DNA of 64,000 bases from Bradyrhizobium sp. BRP22 (GTDB taxonomy: Bacteria; Pseudomonadota; Alphaproteobacteria; Rhizobiales; Xanthobacteraceae). A program made the position numbers and the translations under genes. Location: NCBI RefSeq assembly GCF_020194175.1, contig NZ_JADYVX010000001.1, forward strand, positions 1 through 64,000, given 5' to 3'. The notes beneath the pieces are model-generated. The model searched no databases. It saw only the letters and a list, made by a program, of their open reading frames with translations, and was not told the origin of the DNA. Shown in pieces: positions 41,292 through 50,093 of the stretch. Each line of letters starts with the position of its first letter. Position 1 is the stretch's first letter.

Positions 41292-42694
41292 TTCCAGACC
41301 GACGGATAGCAGAAGGAATCCGTCGAGCAGTCGCCGCCTTCAAGGCGGATTTGATGCGCGCGATAGCCGTCGGGGAAGCTCACGAAATAGTCGCGGGCAA
41401 GCTCCAGTCCGCCATTCGGGCCGACATTGGCCATGACCTTCGCCCCCGGCACGCCGTCTGGATAGAACTGGTCGTCCCAGCTTGAATAGAGCGAGTTGGT
41501 CCAGTACACCCGCTTGCCGTCACGGCTGATCTCGACCATCTGCGGACCGCCGGTGAAGGCTTTTCCGTTGGGGTGGGGCGTGCGGCGCGCGATGCCGCCG
41601 ATATGCACGGAGCCGGCAAGCTTCGGCTTTCTGGGATCGCTGACGTCGTATTGGCGCATCTCGCCGGTGCCCCAGCAGGAGACGTAGAGGAAGCGGTCGT
41701 CCATCGACAGATCGATGTCGGTCACCAGCGGCGGCACCGCACCGAAGCCCTGCAACAGCGGCGGCAGCTTTTCCTTCGGTGCGGGCTCGGCGGGAATCGT
41801 GGCCGTCTTCTCGATGTGGAACTTGCCGCCCTCGCGCCACCAGGTCCAGATCGAGCCTTCGAGGTTGGTGGTGTCGACGACGACGCCAACGAAGCCATAT
41901 TCCCGGACGGGATCGTGCGCAGGACGCACCTCGAGCGCCATCTGGTGGTTGGCGCCGAGATCGATGGTCTGCACGTTGCGGCGGGCGCGAAGATCCCAGA
42001 AATGGAGCCGGTGGCCGTATTTGTTGCCGAGCAGATCTTCCGGAACAATGCCGTTCTCGAATTGCGGCGGCAGTGCCCACTCGCTGCTCACCATGTAGTC
42101 GCGCGGCAGATTCCACCAGAAATCATAATGCAGCGTCTGCGGGCCGCGATCGATCTCCCAGCGTCCGAGCACGTCGAAGGTCTCGCAGTCCATGATGAAG
42201 ACGCCGGGAGGCCCTTTGGTGCCATCCTTGCCGCCGCCGCCGAGCGTCGAGACATAAATGCCATCGGGCCCGCAATGGATCGTGTGCGGCCGCGAGTAGC
42301 CGGTCTTGTCGAAGACTTCCTCGGGCTCGATGATCTTGTGAATCTTCGCCTGGGTCGGATCGGGCTTTGTATCCACGATATAGATGCGTGAAGACCGCAG
42401 CCCTGGGATGATCAGATAGCGGCGTTCGACGAAGGCGTGTCCCGTGAGCGGCGACAGTGCGGACGAGCAGGCGTTCCAGCCGAAATGATGGAATTCGTCG
42501 CCCTTGTTCGGCATCGTCACGGTGTGGACGATCTGGCTGTAGGTCTTGGAGCCCGGCTTGACGTCGATCACGGCGAGCGCGTCGGGCTTCGAGAAATCGG
42601 GGCTGAGCAGCAGCGTATAGGCAAAGCTCTCCGGCGGCGCTTCCATGGCAAGCTTTGGCGACGCGTGGAACGTGGGGTCCGGTCTCATCGTCAT
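41288..42694 (-). CDS. Methanethiol oxidase / selenium-binding protein SBP56 family
   Basis: A 468-residue beta-propeller protein of the SELENBP1/MtoX family. Bacterial MtoX oxidises methanethiol to formaldehyde, sulfide and hydrogen peroxide and needs copper. Seen: DVKPGSKTYSQIVHTV, HHFGWNACSSAL with the conserved cysteine, RSSRIYIVDTKPDP, HTIHCGPDGIYVSTLGG and DDRFLYVSCWGTGEMRQYDV. No signal peptide is evident. GGGAGA precedes the ATG at 42694. The next gene downstream overlaps it. Confidence 0.88.
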   Translation of the reverse strand: MTMRPDPTFHASPKLAMEAPPESFAYTLLLSPDFSKPDALAVIDVKPGSKTYSQIVHTVTMPNKGDEFHHFGWNACSSALSPLTGHAFVERRYLIIPGLRSSRIYIVDTKPDPTQAKIHKIIEPEEVFDKTGYSRPHTIHCGPDGIYVSTLGGGGKDGTKGPPGVFIMDCETFDVLGRWEIDRGPQTLHYDFWWNLPRDYMVSSEWALPPQFENGIVPEDLLGNKYGHRLHFWDLRARRNVQTIDLGANHQMALEVRPAHDPVREYGFVGVVVDTTNLEGSIWTWWREGGKFHIEKTATIPAEPAPKEKLPPLLQGFGAVPPLVTDIDLSMDDRFLYVSCWGTGEMRQYDVSDPRKPKLAGSVHIGGIARRTPHPNGKAFTGGPQMVEISRDGKRVYWTNSLYSSWDDQFYPDGVPGAKVMANVGPNGGLELARDYFVSFPDGYRAHQIRLEGGDCSTDSFCYPSVWN

Positions 42695-43102
42695 GACTAT
42701 CTCCCAATTATGTCGGCTTGCGCCAACGGCTCGGACGCTCGGAGCGAAGGTGGCGGCTTGCTTTTGGGACTTGCGATCAGGACTCCGTGAGCGAGGGTTG
42801 GCAGCGCCAGCTTACGGCATCGCGCGCCCGCACGGAATATGTTTGCGCCTGCAGTAGCGAAAACTTCGCCGTCAACGGAGTATCGTAGCCCGGGTGAAGC
42901 GTCAGTCTAATCCCGGGCCGACTTGCACATGTTGATGCGGACGAAGCAACATGGCGGCTCGCAGCCGTGCAACATGGCGTGATATCGGCGTGACATCGCG
43001 CCCGTTCCTTACATCTGCAATGCTCTTGCTCCGGGTTGAAATCGCGCGGTAACGGGGCCCGATCAGCTTCCTGGAATCACCCAACGCCCATAGGAGATTC
43101 CA
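42695..43102. other. Divergent intergenic region with 11-bp direct repeats
   Basis: About 400 bp between the SBP56 and acyl-CoA ligase genes. GCAACATGGCG occurs at 42947-42957 and 42970-42980 (23-bp period), and GCCCGGG...CCCGGGC (42889-42920) forms a dyad resembling a fragment of an interspersed repeat. AGGAG before 43103 is the ribosome-binding site of the ligase. No gene is supported. Confidence 0.45.
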
Positions 43103-44695
43103 ATGACAGCTCTTCCGATCGAAGTGCTGACGCAGCGCGCGCAATCCCGGCCTGAAAGCACGGCCTTCGTCTTTCAAGAAGACGTGTGGACATATCGGAG
43201 GCTTGCTCAGGAATCCGAACGTGTCGCGCGAGGCCTTGCGGCAAGTGGCGTCAAGGCCGGCGACCGCGTCGTGCTGCATATGACGAATCGGCCCGAAATG
43301 CTCGTTGCGTATTATGCGTGTTTCCGGCTGGGCGCGATTGCGGCGCCGCTTCGCACCGCGTTCAGGTTTGCCGAGCTCGCGCCGATGCTGCAGCGGCTCC
43401 AGCCTGCGCTCTATATCGGTGAGGCCTCGCTCTATCCCAACGTTGCTGCGGTCGACGCTGCGATCCTTCCCCGCGAGAAACGTGTCGTCCTCGACGACGC
43501 CGATGGAGCGCACGCCACGCAGTCGTGGGAGACGCTGAAACGGTCCGCGCAGGCGGATTTGCCGACCCCGGCCTCAAACGAGCCCGCGGTGATGATCAAC
43601 ACCTCTGGCAGCACCGGCCAGCCCAAATTCGTCGTGCATACGCAGGATACGCTTGCGGCAACGACGCATCTCCTCTGCAAGCATTTCGGGCTTTCGGCGG
43701 ATGACGCCGTCGTCTCGCCATTGCAGCTGGCACATGGCAGCGGCCTGTTCTGCTCGCTGAGCTTTGTCCAGAGCGGCGTGCCCTTCATCATGCTGCAGAG
43801 CGCCGACCCTGACATGGTGCTCGACAATATCGAACGCTATCGGGCGACTTGGCTATTCGGTTTTCCCTATCAATATGCCGGAATGCTTGAGGCGCAGCAG
43901 GCAAAGCCGCGCGACGTGTCATCGCTCCGCGTCTGTCTGACCGGGGCTGACGCCTGTCCGGTCGAGCTGCAGAAGCGGTTCACGGAAGTCTTCAAAGCGC
44001 CGCTCTATAACGTCTGGGGCGCCACCGAGGTCGCAGGCCAGCTGACCTTCGGACTGCAACCCGGACCCGTGATTCGCATCACCGAAGACGCGCAGATTCG
44101 GCTTGTGGACGAGAATGGCGCCGATGTTGCACATGGTGAGATCGGCGAGCTCCTGATCCGCGGAAAGAATGTCTTCGTGGGCTACTGGAACGATGAGGCG
44201 GCCACGACGCAGAGTCTGAAGAACGGCTGGTATCACACCGGTGACCTGATGCGGCGCGGGGAGGGCGATGAGCTCTGGTTCGTGTCGCGCAAGAAGGACA
44301 TCATCATTCGCGGCGGAACCAATATCTCGCCTGCCGAGATCGAGGAAGCCTTGGTTGGCTGCCATCCGGCCGTGGAGGAGGCAGGCGCGGTTGGCAAGCC
44401 TGATCCGGTGCTCGGCCAGCGCGTGTTCGCCTTCGTCAAGCTCGCGGCGGGAGCGAAGGAAAGCGTCGTTGCCACCGAGATCCTTCAGAACGTCGCGGGA
44501 CGCCTTGCACCATACAAGGTTCCCGAAGGCCTGCGGGTGATCGATGCGTTGCCGCGCAACGCGCTGAGCAAGGTTGACCGCAGGGCGCTGGAGCGAATGA
44601 TCGGCGAAGATGCGAACGCTGGCGCGCGGTCCGAAGCCGGGCTCTCGCGCGCAAGCGTCGAGCCGCCTGCTCGTCGCGTCGCACAGAAGCGATAG
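43103..44695 (+). CDS. AMP-dependent acyl-CoA synthetase/ligase
   Basis: A 530-residue adenylate-forming enzyme (ANL superfamily) that activates a carboxylic acid to its CoA thioester. Seen: the P-loop motif NTSGSTGQPK (about residue 165), YNVWGATE (about 300), the hinge region SRKKDIIIRGGTNISPAEIE (about 400) and the catalytic lysine in NALSKVDRR near the end. The acid substrate (fatty or aromatic) is not evident. The last 30 residues form an Ala/Arg-rich tail. A long perfect hairpin follows as terminator. Confidence 0.9.
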   Translation: MTALPIEVLTQRAQSRPESTAFVFQEDVWTYRRLAQESERVARGLAASGVKAGDRVVLHMTNRPEMLVAYYACFRLGAIAAPLRTAFRFAELAPMLQRLQPALYIGEASLYPNVAAVDAAILPREKRVVLDDADGAHATQSWETLKRSAQADLPTPASNEPAVMINTSGSTGQPKFVVHTQDTLAATTHLLCKHFGLSADDAVVSPLQLAHGSGLFCSLSFVQSGVPFIMLQSADPDMVLDNIERYRATWLFGFPYQYAGMLEAQQAKPRDVSSLRVCLTGADACPVELQKRFTEVFKAPLYNVWGATEVAGQLTFGLQPGPVIRITEDAQIRLVDENGADVAHGEIGELLIRGKNVFVGYWNDEAATTQSLKNGWYHTGDLMRRGEGDELWFVSRKKDIIIRGGTNISPAEIEEALVGCHPAVEEAGAVGKPDPVLGQRVFAFVKLAAGAKESVVATEILQNVAGRLAPYKVPEGLRVIDALPRNALSKVDRRALERMIGEDANAGARSEAGLSRASVEPPARRVAQKR

Positions 44696-44745
44696 CTCTG
44701 CTCGGCTGGGTCATGATTGGGCTGACGGCTGACCCGGCCCTTTGC

Positions 44746-44782
44746 GCGACGGTCGATCGGGCTCCTCCCGATCGACCGTCGC
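44746..44782. terminator. 16-bp perfect hairpin between convergent genes
   Basis: GCGACGGTCGATCGGG (44746-44761) pairs perfectly with 44767-44782 over a 5-nt loop. It lies between the stop of the ligase (44695) and the stop of the opposing DUF899 gene (44815), so it can act on both strands. Confidence 0.8.
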
Positions 44783-44814
44783 CGTCAGTCAGGTCCCGTT
44801 GAATTAAGCCTGAC

Positions 44815-45609
44815 TCATTGCTTCGTGTTTGGGTCCTTGTTCCGGAATGCCGCCTCGCCGGCATCAGACACCTCCACCCACTTCTTGTCGGGCGCTGCGT
44901 CTGCGACGTAGTTGTCGTGCCAGTTCCACCACTTGTAGGTCGGCGTTTGGGGATAGCCTTCGGGCGAATCCTCCCAAACCTCCTGGCGGCCCAGCGGCGT
45001 GATGTCGAGGTAGTTCCAGGTGCCCCCCATCTGCTCGTCGCCGCGGTTGTTGATGAAGTAGGTGCGGAATACGCGGTCGCCGTCGCGGTAGAACACGTTG
45101 GTGCCGTGCCATTCATTCACGCCGAAGTCGGTGTCGAAGCTGTCCGTGATGGTGAACCACGGCATCTCCCAGCCCATCCGCGCCTTCAGCCGCGCGATGT
45201 CCGCCTGGGGCGCACGTGAGGCGAAAACGAGGGTGGTGTCACGGGCATTCAGGTGGGCGACGTGTGCGACCTGGTCGGCCACCATCGAGCAGCCCCGGCA
45301 GGCGTGGTCGGGCCAACCGAACACGCCCGGCTCGAAGAAAGCGCGATAGACGATCAACTGACGCCGGCCCTCAAACAGGCCAATCAGGCTGACCCTGCCG
45401 GCAGGCCCCTCGAACGCATAGGCCTTCTCCACGGCCATCCAAGGCATGCGCCGGCGCTCGGCGGCGAGAGCATCACGGGCCCGGGTCTGCGCCTTCTCTT
45501 TTTCGAGCATTTTCTTGCGGGCCGCTTCCCATTCCTGCGGCGACACGACCGGCGGTGTGCGCATGGCAGACTGTCGGCCTTTCCGTCCGTTCTCAACCGA
45601 TGTGTTCAT
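44815..45609 (-). CDS. DUF899 family thioredoxin-like protein
   Basis: A 264-residue member of the DUF899 family (thioredoxin-like fold). Family motifs: LIVYRAFFEPGVFGWPDHAC, CRGCSMVADQVAHVAHL with the CxGC redox-type cysteines (about residues 100-105), MGWEMPWFTI, FGVNEWHGTNVFYRDGD and GTWNYLDITPLGRQE. The function is unknown; it is often proposed to be redox-related. AGGAGG eleven bases upstream fixes the start. Confidence 0.9.
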   Translation of the reverse strand: MNTSVENGRKGRQSAMRTPPVVSPQEWEAARKKMLEKEKAQTRARDALAAERRRMPWMAVEKAYAFEGPAGRVSLIGLFEGRRQLIVYRAFFEPGVFGWPDHACRGCSMVADQVAHVAHLNARDTTLVFASRAPQADIARLKARMGWEMPWFTITDSFDTDFGVNEWHGTNVFYRDGDRVFRTYFINNRGDEQMGGTWNYLDITPLGRQEVWEDSPEGYPQTPTYKWWNWHDNYVADAAPDKKWVEVSDAGEAAFRNKDPNTKQ

Positions 45610-45822
45610 GGCTCTTGAAACCTCCTGATTGGGCGAACTCCCGCGCCTCGTGGCGTGAGGCGCAATTCATTCGCCGCTCATGGCTCGTCGTTGGTCATGA
45701 GGCAGCTTGGCACCAGGACGTGGAGCGGTGGGAGTAACAAGTGTGGCGCTATTTGGTTCGAAGGGCGGAGTGAGACCGCCGCTCCGGTGTTAGCCTTACG
45801 TCGCCTTCAAAGGGAGAACCGC

Positions 45823-46086
45823 ATGTCGATCCTGAAGCTTCTCGGCGCGGTAGCCGTGCTCTCCGCCTTTGCAACGCCGGTACCTGCCCAGCCGGTGGTC
45901 TCCGAGCCAGGCTACTGCGCGTTTTTCTATCCCAATGCGAACTGCCAGAACAAAGGACCTGGCAGTCCCTATACGGATCCCAATTACCAGCGCAGTCAGA
46001 ACATGCAGACTTGGCCGGGCAACCAAACGATGGGTGCGGCGCCGGGCCGGTACCGCGCGCAGTCACCGGCGGGACGTCGGAATTGA
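45823..46086 (+). CDS. Small secreted protein of the EPGxxAFY family
   Basis: 87 residues with a Sec signal peptide (1-22, ending PVPAQ). The mature region begins VVSEPGYCAFFYPNANCQN, related to the gene at 29948, and continues with a polar Gly/Pro/Asn/Gln-rich tail. Two cysteines could form one disulfide. Function is unknown. The start at 45823 is chosen for the signal peptide and the upstream AGGGAGAA. Confidence 0.65.
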   Translation: MSILKLLGAVAVLSAFATPVPAQPVVSEPGYCAFFYPNANCQNKGPGSPYTDPNYQRSQNMQTWPGNQTMGAAPGRYRAQSPAGRRN

Positions 46087-46175
46087 TGCCGTATGTCGTC
46101 CGATCGTGCTGTCGAAAGTGCGTCTCGCGTTCGCTTCACCCGGGGCTACGGGGAGAGAAGCGGGCTATGCTCTCG

Positions 46176-46736
46176 TCAATCCGGCACCGGCACATCGAAG
46201 GTGTTCAGCGTGACCGAGACCATGCAATAGACGCCGACGAGATAGGACAGCTCGGCTGCACCATGTTCGCCGAATTCCTGCACTGCAGCCCGATAGGTCA
46301 ATTCCGGCAGCACGCCGCCGTTCACGAGCGCCGAGGCCATGTCATAGGCGACCGCCTCCTGCCGCGTCAGATCGACCGGACGCTGGCCGGCGACGATGGT
46401 GGCGAGCTTCTCGTCGGAGAGGCCGCGCGCCTCGGCGACCAGCACGTGGGCATAGAGCTCATATCCCGAGCGAAAGTGCGAACCGGTGACGAGGATCGCG
46501 ACCTCGCGCACCGGTGCCGGCAATAAGGGATTGGAGGCGACGGCCTTCACCAGATCCCATACCGGCCTGCCGTATCTCGGCTCGCGCAGCCAGGGATTCC
46601 AGGGGCCGAGCAGCGCGCCATCGTCGCGCATGTTCACAAAACCCTTGAAATGACTTTCGATGCCTTTTCGCATGTCGTCGTAGAGCGGCTTCTGCTCGTC
46701 GGTCAGCTCGGTCGGATCGAGGATGGGAAGGCGCAC
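46176..46736 (-). CDS. Carboxymuconolactone decarboxylase family protein
   Basis: 186 residues from a GTG at 46736 with AAAGGAG seven bases upstream. It shows the CMD/AhpD-like helical fold (LPAPVREVAILVTGSHFRSG, then YELYAHVLVAEARGLSDEKL). The usual CxxC of AhpD is replaced by residues without cysteine, so it is more like the lactone decarboxylase-type or uncharacterised branch than a peroxidase partner. It lies next to acdR on the same strand, about 160 bp away; a functional link is not evident. Confidence 0.85.
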   Translation of the reverse strand: MRLPILDPTELTDEQKPLYDDMRKGIESHFKGFVNMRDDGALLGPWNPWLREPRYGRPVWDLVKAVASNPLLPAPVREVAILVTGSHFRSGYELYAHVLVAEARGLSDEKLATIVAGQRPVDLTRQEAVAYDMASALVNGGVLPELTYRAAVQEFGEHGAAELSYLVGVYCMVSVTLNTFDVPVPD

Positions 46737-46895
46737 GGCAAAGCTCCTTTGGTGGGAAAGCTCAAGAGTAAGCGCAAGCGAATACGGAAGCCTCGCGCGC
46801 TGGCTGGCGCGACGCAAGTGAAGTTGCCGTGACATCCGTTCGTGCAAGATGCGGCCGGCTCGGCCCATGATTTTTCGGCAACTTGCCTCAAGTTC

Positions 46896-47360
46896 TCAGA
46901 ACTCCAGCGCCGCATTGTCCACGACCTCCTTCATCACGAAGAAGGTTCGCGTCTGCCGAACGCCCGGCAGCGCGATCAATTGCTCGCCATGGATGCGGTT
47001 GAAGTCCTCCATGTCGCCGACGCGGATTTTCAGGAAGTAATCGAAATCACCCGCGACGAGGTGACAGTCGAGAACGAATTTGAGCTTTGCGATCGCCTGC
47101 TCGAAGGACGCAAAACTTTCGGGCGTGGAGCGGTCGAGCACGACGCCGACCATCACGAGCGCGCCCTTGCCGACCTTGCGCGGGGCGACGATCGCGCGAA
47201 CCTCTTTGACAAAACCTTCCTCGAACAGGCGCTGGGTACGGCGATGGCAGGTGGCCGGGCTGACGCCGGCCTTGTCGGCCAGCTCGGCATTGCTCAGCCG
47301 GCCGTTCTTCTGCAGCAGTCGCAGGATCTTGAGGTCGATGCGATCGAGCTCGCCGGTCAT
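46896..47360 (-). CDS. acdR: Lrp/AsnC-family regulator of acdS
   Basis: About 154 residues from the ATG at 47360 (MTGELDRIDLKILRLLQKNG). An N-terminal helix-turn-helix (LSNAELADKAGVSPATCHRR) is followed by the Lrp ligand-binding RAM domain (LVMVGVVLDRSTPESF; CHLVAGDFDYFLKIRV). It is divergent from acdS, the standard arrangement in which AcdR activates ACC deaminase in response to its substrate. The upstream ATG at 47375 would overlap the operator dyad and is less likely. Confidence 0.92.
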   Translation of the reverse strand: MTGELDRIDLKILRLLQKNGRLSNAELADKAGVSPATCHRRTQRLFEEGFVKEVRAIVAPRKVGKGALVMVGVVLDRSTPESFASFEQAIAKLKFVLDCHLVAGDFDYFLKIRVGDMEDFNRIHGEQLIALPGVRQTRTFFVMKEVVDNAALEF

Positions 47361-47374
47361 GGAAGATTCTTTCA

Positions 47375-47426
47375 TTACGAAAGATATTTGTGAGAGAGTT
47401 GGCGCGTAAAGCTATATCTTGCGTAA
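47375..47426. promoter_or_regulatory. acdR-acdS intergenic dyad (candidate Lrp-type box)
   Basis: TTACGAAAGATAT (47375-47387) and ATATCTTGCGTAA (47414-47426) are inverted copies matching at 12 of 13 positions, with centres 39 bp apart (close to four helical turns). This fits an Lrp/AcdR octamer wrapping the divergent promoter. Confidence 0.65.
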
Positions 47427-47521
47427 TAGAGCAGAAAACAGTCGTTTGAAATAGAGAGCACCTTCCGTGCAGCCGGTGCTAGGGATTTGCATCGAAACCA
47501 ACGCCATCAACGGGAATGACG

Positions 47522-48535
47522 ATGCTGGAAAAGTTCGCGCGCTATCCGCTCACCTTCGGGCCGACGCATATCGAAAAGCTGGAGCGGCTGTCGAAACATC
47601 TCGGCGGCAAGGTGGAGATCTTTGCCAAGCGCGAGGATTGCAATTCGGGACTCGCCTTCGGCGGCAACAAGCTGCGCAAGCTCGAATACATCATTCCCGA
47701 CGCGATCGCGTCCAATGCCGACACGCTGGTCTCGATCGGTGGCGTGCAGTCGAACCACACCCGCATGGTCGCGGCCGTCGCCGCCAAGATCGGCATGAAG
47801 TGCCGCCTGGTGCAGGAGAGCTGGGTGCCGCACGAGGACGCGGTCTATGACCGGGTCGGCAACATCCTGCTCAGCCGCGTGATGGGCGCGGATGTGCGGC
47901 TGGTCGACGAAGGTTTCGACATCGGCATCCGCAGGAGCTGGGAGCAGGCGATCGAGGAGGTGAAGGCCGCCGGCGGCAAGCCCTATGCGATTCCGGCCGG
48001 CGCATCCGTGCACAAATATGGCGGGCTCGGCTATGTCGGCTTTGCCGAGGAGGTGCGGGCGCAGGAGAAGCAGCTCGGCTTTGCCTTCGATTACATTGTC
48101 GTCTGCACCGTGACCGGCTCGACCCATGCCGGTATGCTGGTCGGCTTCGCCGCTGACGGCCGTGCGCGAAAGGTGATCGGTATCGATGCCTCCTTCACGC
48201 CGGCGCAGACCAAAGCGCAGGTGCTCTCGATCGCGAGAGACACCGCTGCTCTCGTCGAGCTCGGCCGCGAGATCGTCGAGGACGATGTCGTGCTGCTCGA
48301 GGATTACGCCTATCCCGCCTACGGCGTGCCGTCGGAAGCGACCAAGGAGGCGATCCGGCTCTGCGCGCGGCTGGAAGGCATGATCACCGATCCCGTCTAC
48401 GAGGGTAAATCCATGCAGGCCATGATCGACCTCGTGCAGAAGGGCTTTTTCCCGGCCGGCTCGCGCGTACTCTACGCCCACCTCGGCGGCGCGCCGGCGA
48501 TCAACGGTTATGCGTACACATTCCGAAATGGGTGA
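47522..48535 (+). CDS. acdS: 1-aminocyclopropane-1-carboxylate deaminase
   Basis: PLP-dependent enzyme of about 337 residues that cleaves ACC, the precursor of plant ethylene, into alpha-ketobutyrate and ammonia. The cofactor lysine is in [11 protein letters not shown] (about residue 50) and the catalytic serine region is GGVQSNHTR. The residues that separate true ACC deaminase from D-cysteine desulfhydrase are present: the Glu in PVYEGKSM (Glu295 in Pseudomonas numbering) and the Leu in YAHLGGAP (Leu322). The ATG at 47522 gives the normal N-terminus; 47516 is an alternative. The enzyme points to a plant-associated life. Confidence 0.95.
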   Translation: MLEKFARYPLTFGPTHIEKLERLSKHLGGKVEIFAKREDCNSGLAFGGNKLRKLEYIIPDAIASNADTLVSIGGVQSNHTRMVAAVAAKIGMKCRLVQESWVPHEDAVYDRVGNILLSRVMGADVRLVDEGFDIGIRRSWEQAIEEVKAAGGKPYAIPAGASVHKYGGLGYVGFAEEVRAQEKQLGFAFDYIVVCTVTGSTHAGMLVGFAADGRARKVIGIDASFTPAQTKAQVLSIARDTAALVELGREIVEDDVVLLEDYAYPAYGVPSEATKEAIRLCARLEGMITDPVYEGKSMQAMIDLVQKGFFPAGSRVLYAHLGGAPAINGYAYTFRNG

Positions 48536-48551
48536 CGCGATGGAGGAGCCG

Positions 48552-48630
48552 TAGGGTGGCAAAGCGTAGCGTGCCCACCACCCCGAGTGTGAAATGGTGG
48601 CACGGCGCAAGTGCGCCTTTGCCCACCCTA
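48552..48630. repeat. Imperfect palindromic interspersed repeat
   Basis: TAGGGTGGCAAAGCG at the left and CGCCTTTGCCCACCCTA at the right are near-complementary, with inner arms GTGCCCACCA/TGGTGGCAC. A partial relative lies at 61066-61105. It follows acdS and may act as its 3' end. Confidence 0.7.
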
Positions 48631-48790
48631 GGGGCTTCTCACTTTGTAGTTGACGAGATTACATGCTAGGAACAAAATAAGAACATTGGGACGCGTATCC
48701 TTGGCGGCGGCGCTGACAGTCAGCGTTCGCGTGCAACTTGCGGATGACTTGCGAAGCTTCCTATGATGGGGCCCTGGCTGGGGGTGAAGT

Positions 48791-50068
48791 ATGAGACTTG
48801 CAATCAGCGCGGTTGTCGCGGCCGCGTGCGTTTTTTTGTCCGTGACATCGTCGCATGCCCGCGGACCGTATGGCTCGATCACGATAGGCAACTGGCAGGG
48901 CGGAGCCTATACCGACGACAGCAGCGGTAACTTCACCCATTGTGCCGCCGGGGCCTCCTACCAGAGCGGCATCTACTTCCTGGTCCTGATCGACGCCCGC
49001 GGCAATTGGCGCCTGGGATTTTCCCATCAGGGCTGGCGGTTGACGGCCGGCGAATCCTTTCCGATGACGCTGACTTTTGACGGCCAGCAGCCCTTCAACG
49101 TGTATGGGCGGCCGCTTGGGGCACAGCTCGTGGCGGTCGACATGCCGCTTAATTCGTCGCTGATCAATCAATTCCGCAAGGCGCGGACGATGAGCGCGTT
49201 CGCCGAGGGCCAGCTCTTCCAGTTCAACCTGAACCAGACCGCGCAGCTACTGCCCGCGCTGGTCACTTGCGTCGAAAGCGTCAGGAAGAACGGGCTCGCC
49301 AATGCCGGTGAGTTCGCGGTCGCACCGCCGAAGCAGGCCGCCGCACCGTCGACGGCTGAGCCGGCCCAGCCCAGTGCCGCGCTGCCGAAGCAGGCCAAGC
49401 CCGTCAACAAGACCGGCACCGGCTTTGTGGTCAGCGGCAACGGACACATCGTCACCAACAACCACGTCATCAGTGGCTGCGACGAGATCAACGGCAATCT
49501 CGGCGGCGAAGCGCCGATCAAGCTGCGGCTGGTTTCGAGCGACGAAACCAACGATCTGGCGCTGCTGCAGGCGCCCAGCCCGTTCAAGGAAGTCGCGACC
49601 ATCCGGGAGTTTTCGGTGCAAACCGGAGACGGCGTGATTGCGATTGGCTATCCGTATCACGGGCTGCTGACATCGGATTTCACCGTCACCACCGGCATCG
49701 TCAGTTCGATGAGCGGCATGTTTAACGACACCCGCTTTCTGCAGATCAGCGCCGCGGTGCAGCCGGGAAACAGCGGCGGTCCGCTGCTCGACTTCACCGG
49801 CGCCCTGGTCGGCGTAGTCTCGGGCAAGCTCGATGCGATCAAGGTGGCGCAGGCGACCGGCAACATTCCCGAGAACATCAACTTCGCCATCAAAACCGGT
49901 GCCCTCAAGGATTTCCTCGACAACAGCGCGGTGGCGTATCGTGTCACCACACAACGTGACCCGAACAAGGAAACTGCCGAGATCGCGAAAGCCGCCCGCG
50001 GCTACACGCTCCTGATCTCCTGCACCGCGAGCGAGCAGGGCGCGAGGGCGAAGAAGCCGGCTCGTTGA
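48791..50068 (+). CDS. DegP/HtrA-like trypsin-fold serine protease
   Basis: A 425-residue exported protein. A signal peptide (1-24, ending SHARG) and an N-terminal domain of unknown type (about 25-170) are followed by a Pro/Ala linker and then a trypsin-like domain. The catalytic triad is H225 (IVTNNHVI), D255 (ETNDLALL) and S328 (PGNSGGPLL). It has no PDZ domain, unlike DegP. It likely acts in periplasmic protein quality control or processing. GGGGGTG precedes the ATG by five bases. Confidence 0.9.
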   Translation: MRLAISAVVAAACVFLSVTSSHARGPYGSITIGNWQGGAYTDDSSGNFTHCAAGASYQSGIYFLVLIDARGNWRLGFSHQGWRLTAGESFPMTLTFDGQQPFNVYGRPLGAQLVAVDMPLNSSLINQFRKARTMSAFAEGQLFQFNLNQTAQLLPALVTCVESVRKNGLANAGEFAVAPPKQAAAPSTAEPAQPSAALPKQAKPVNKTGTGFVVSGNGHIVTNNHVISGCDEINGNLGGEAPIKLRLVSSDETNDLALLQAPSPFKEVATIREFSVQTGDGVIAIGYPYHGLLTSDFTVTTGIVSSMSGMFNDTRFLQISAAVQPGNSGGPLLDFTGALVGVVSGKLDAIKVAQATGNIPENINFAIKTGALKDFLDNSAVAYRVTTQRDPNKETAEIAKAARGYTLLISCTASEQGARAKKPAR

Positions 50069-50093
50069 CGCAGGCACACCCGCCTATGGCGCC

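Noticed and set aside
47507..48610. 367-codon open frame antisense to acdS.
   Set aside because: acdS is certain; the antisense frame shows no recognisable protein.
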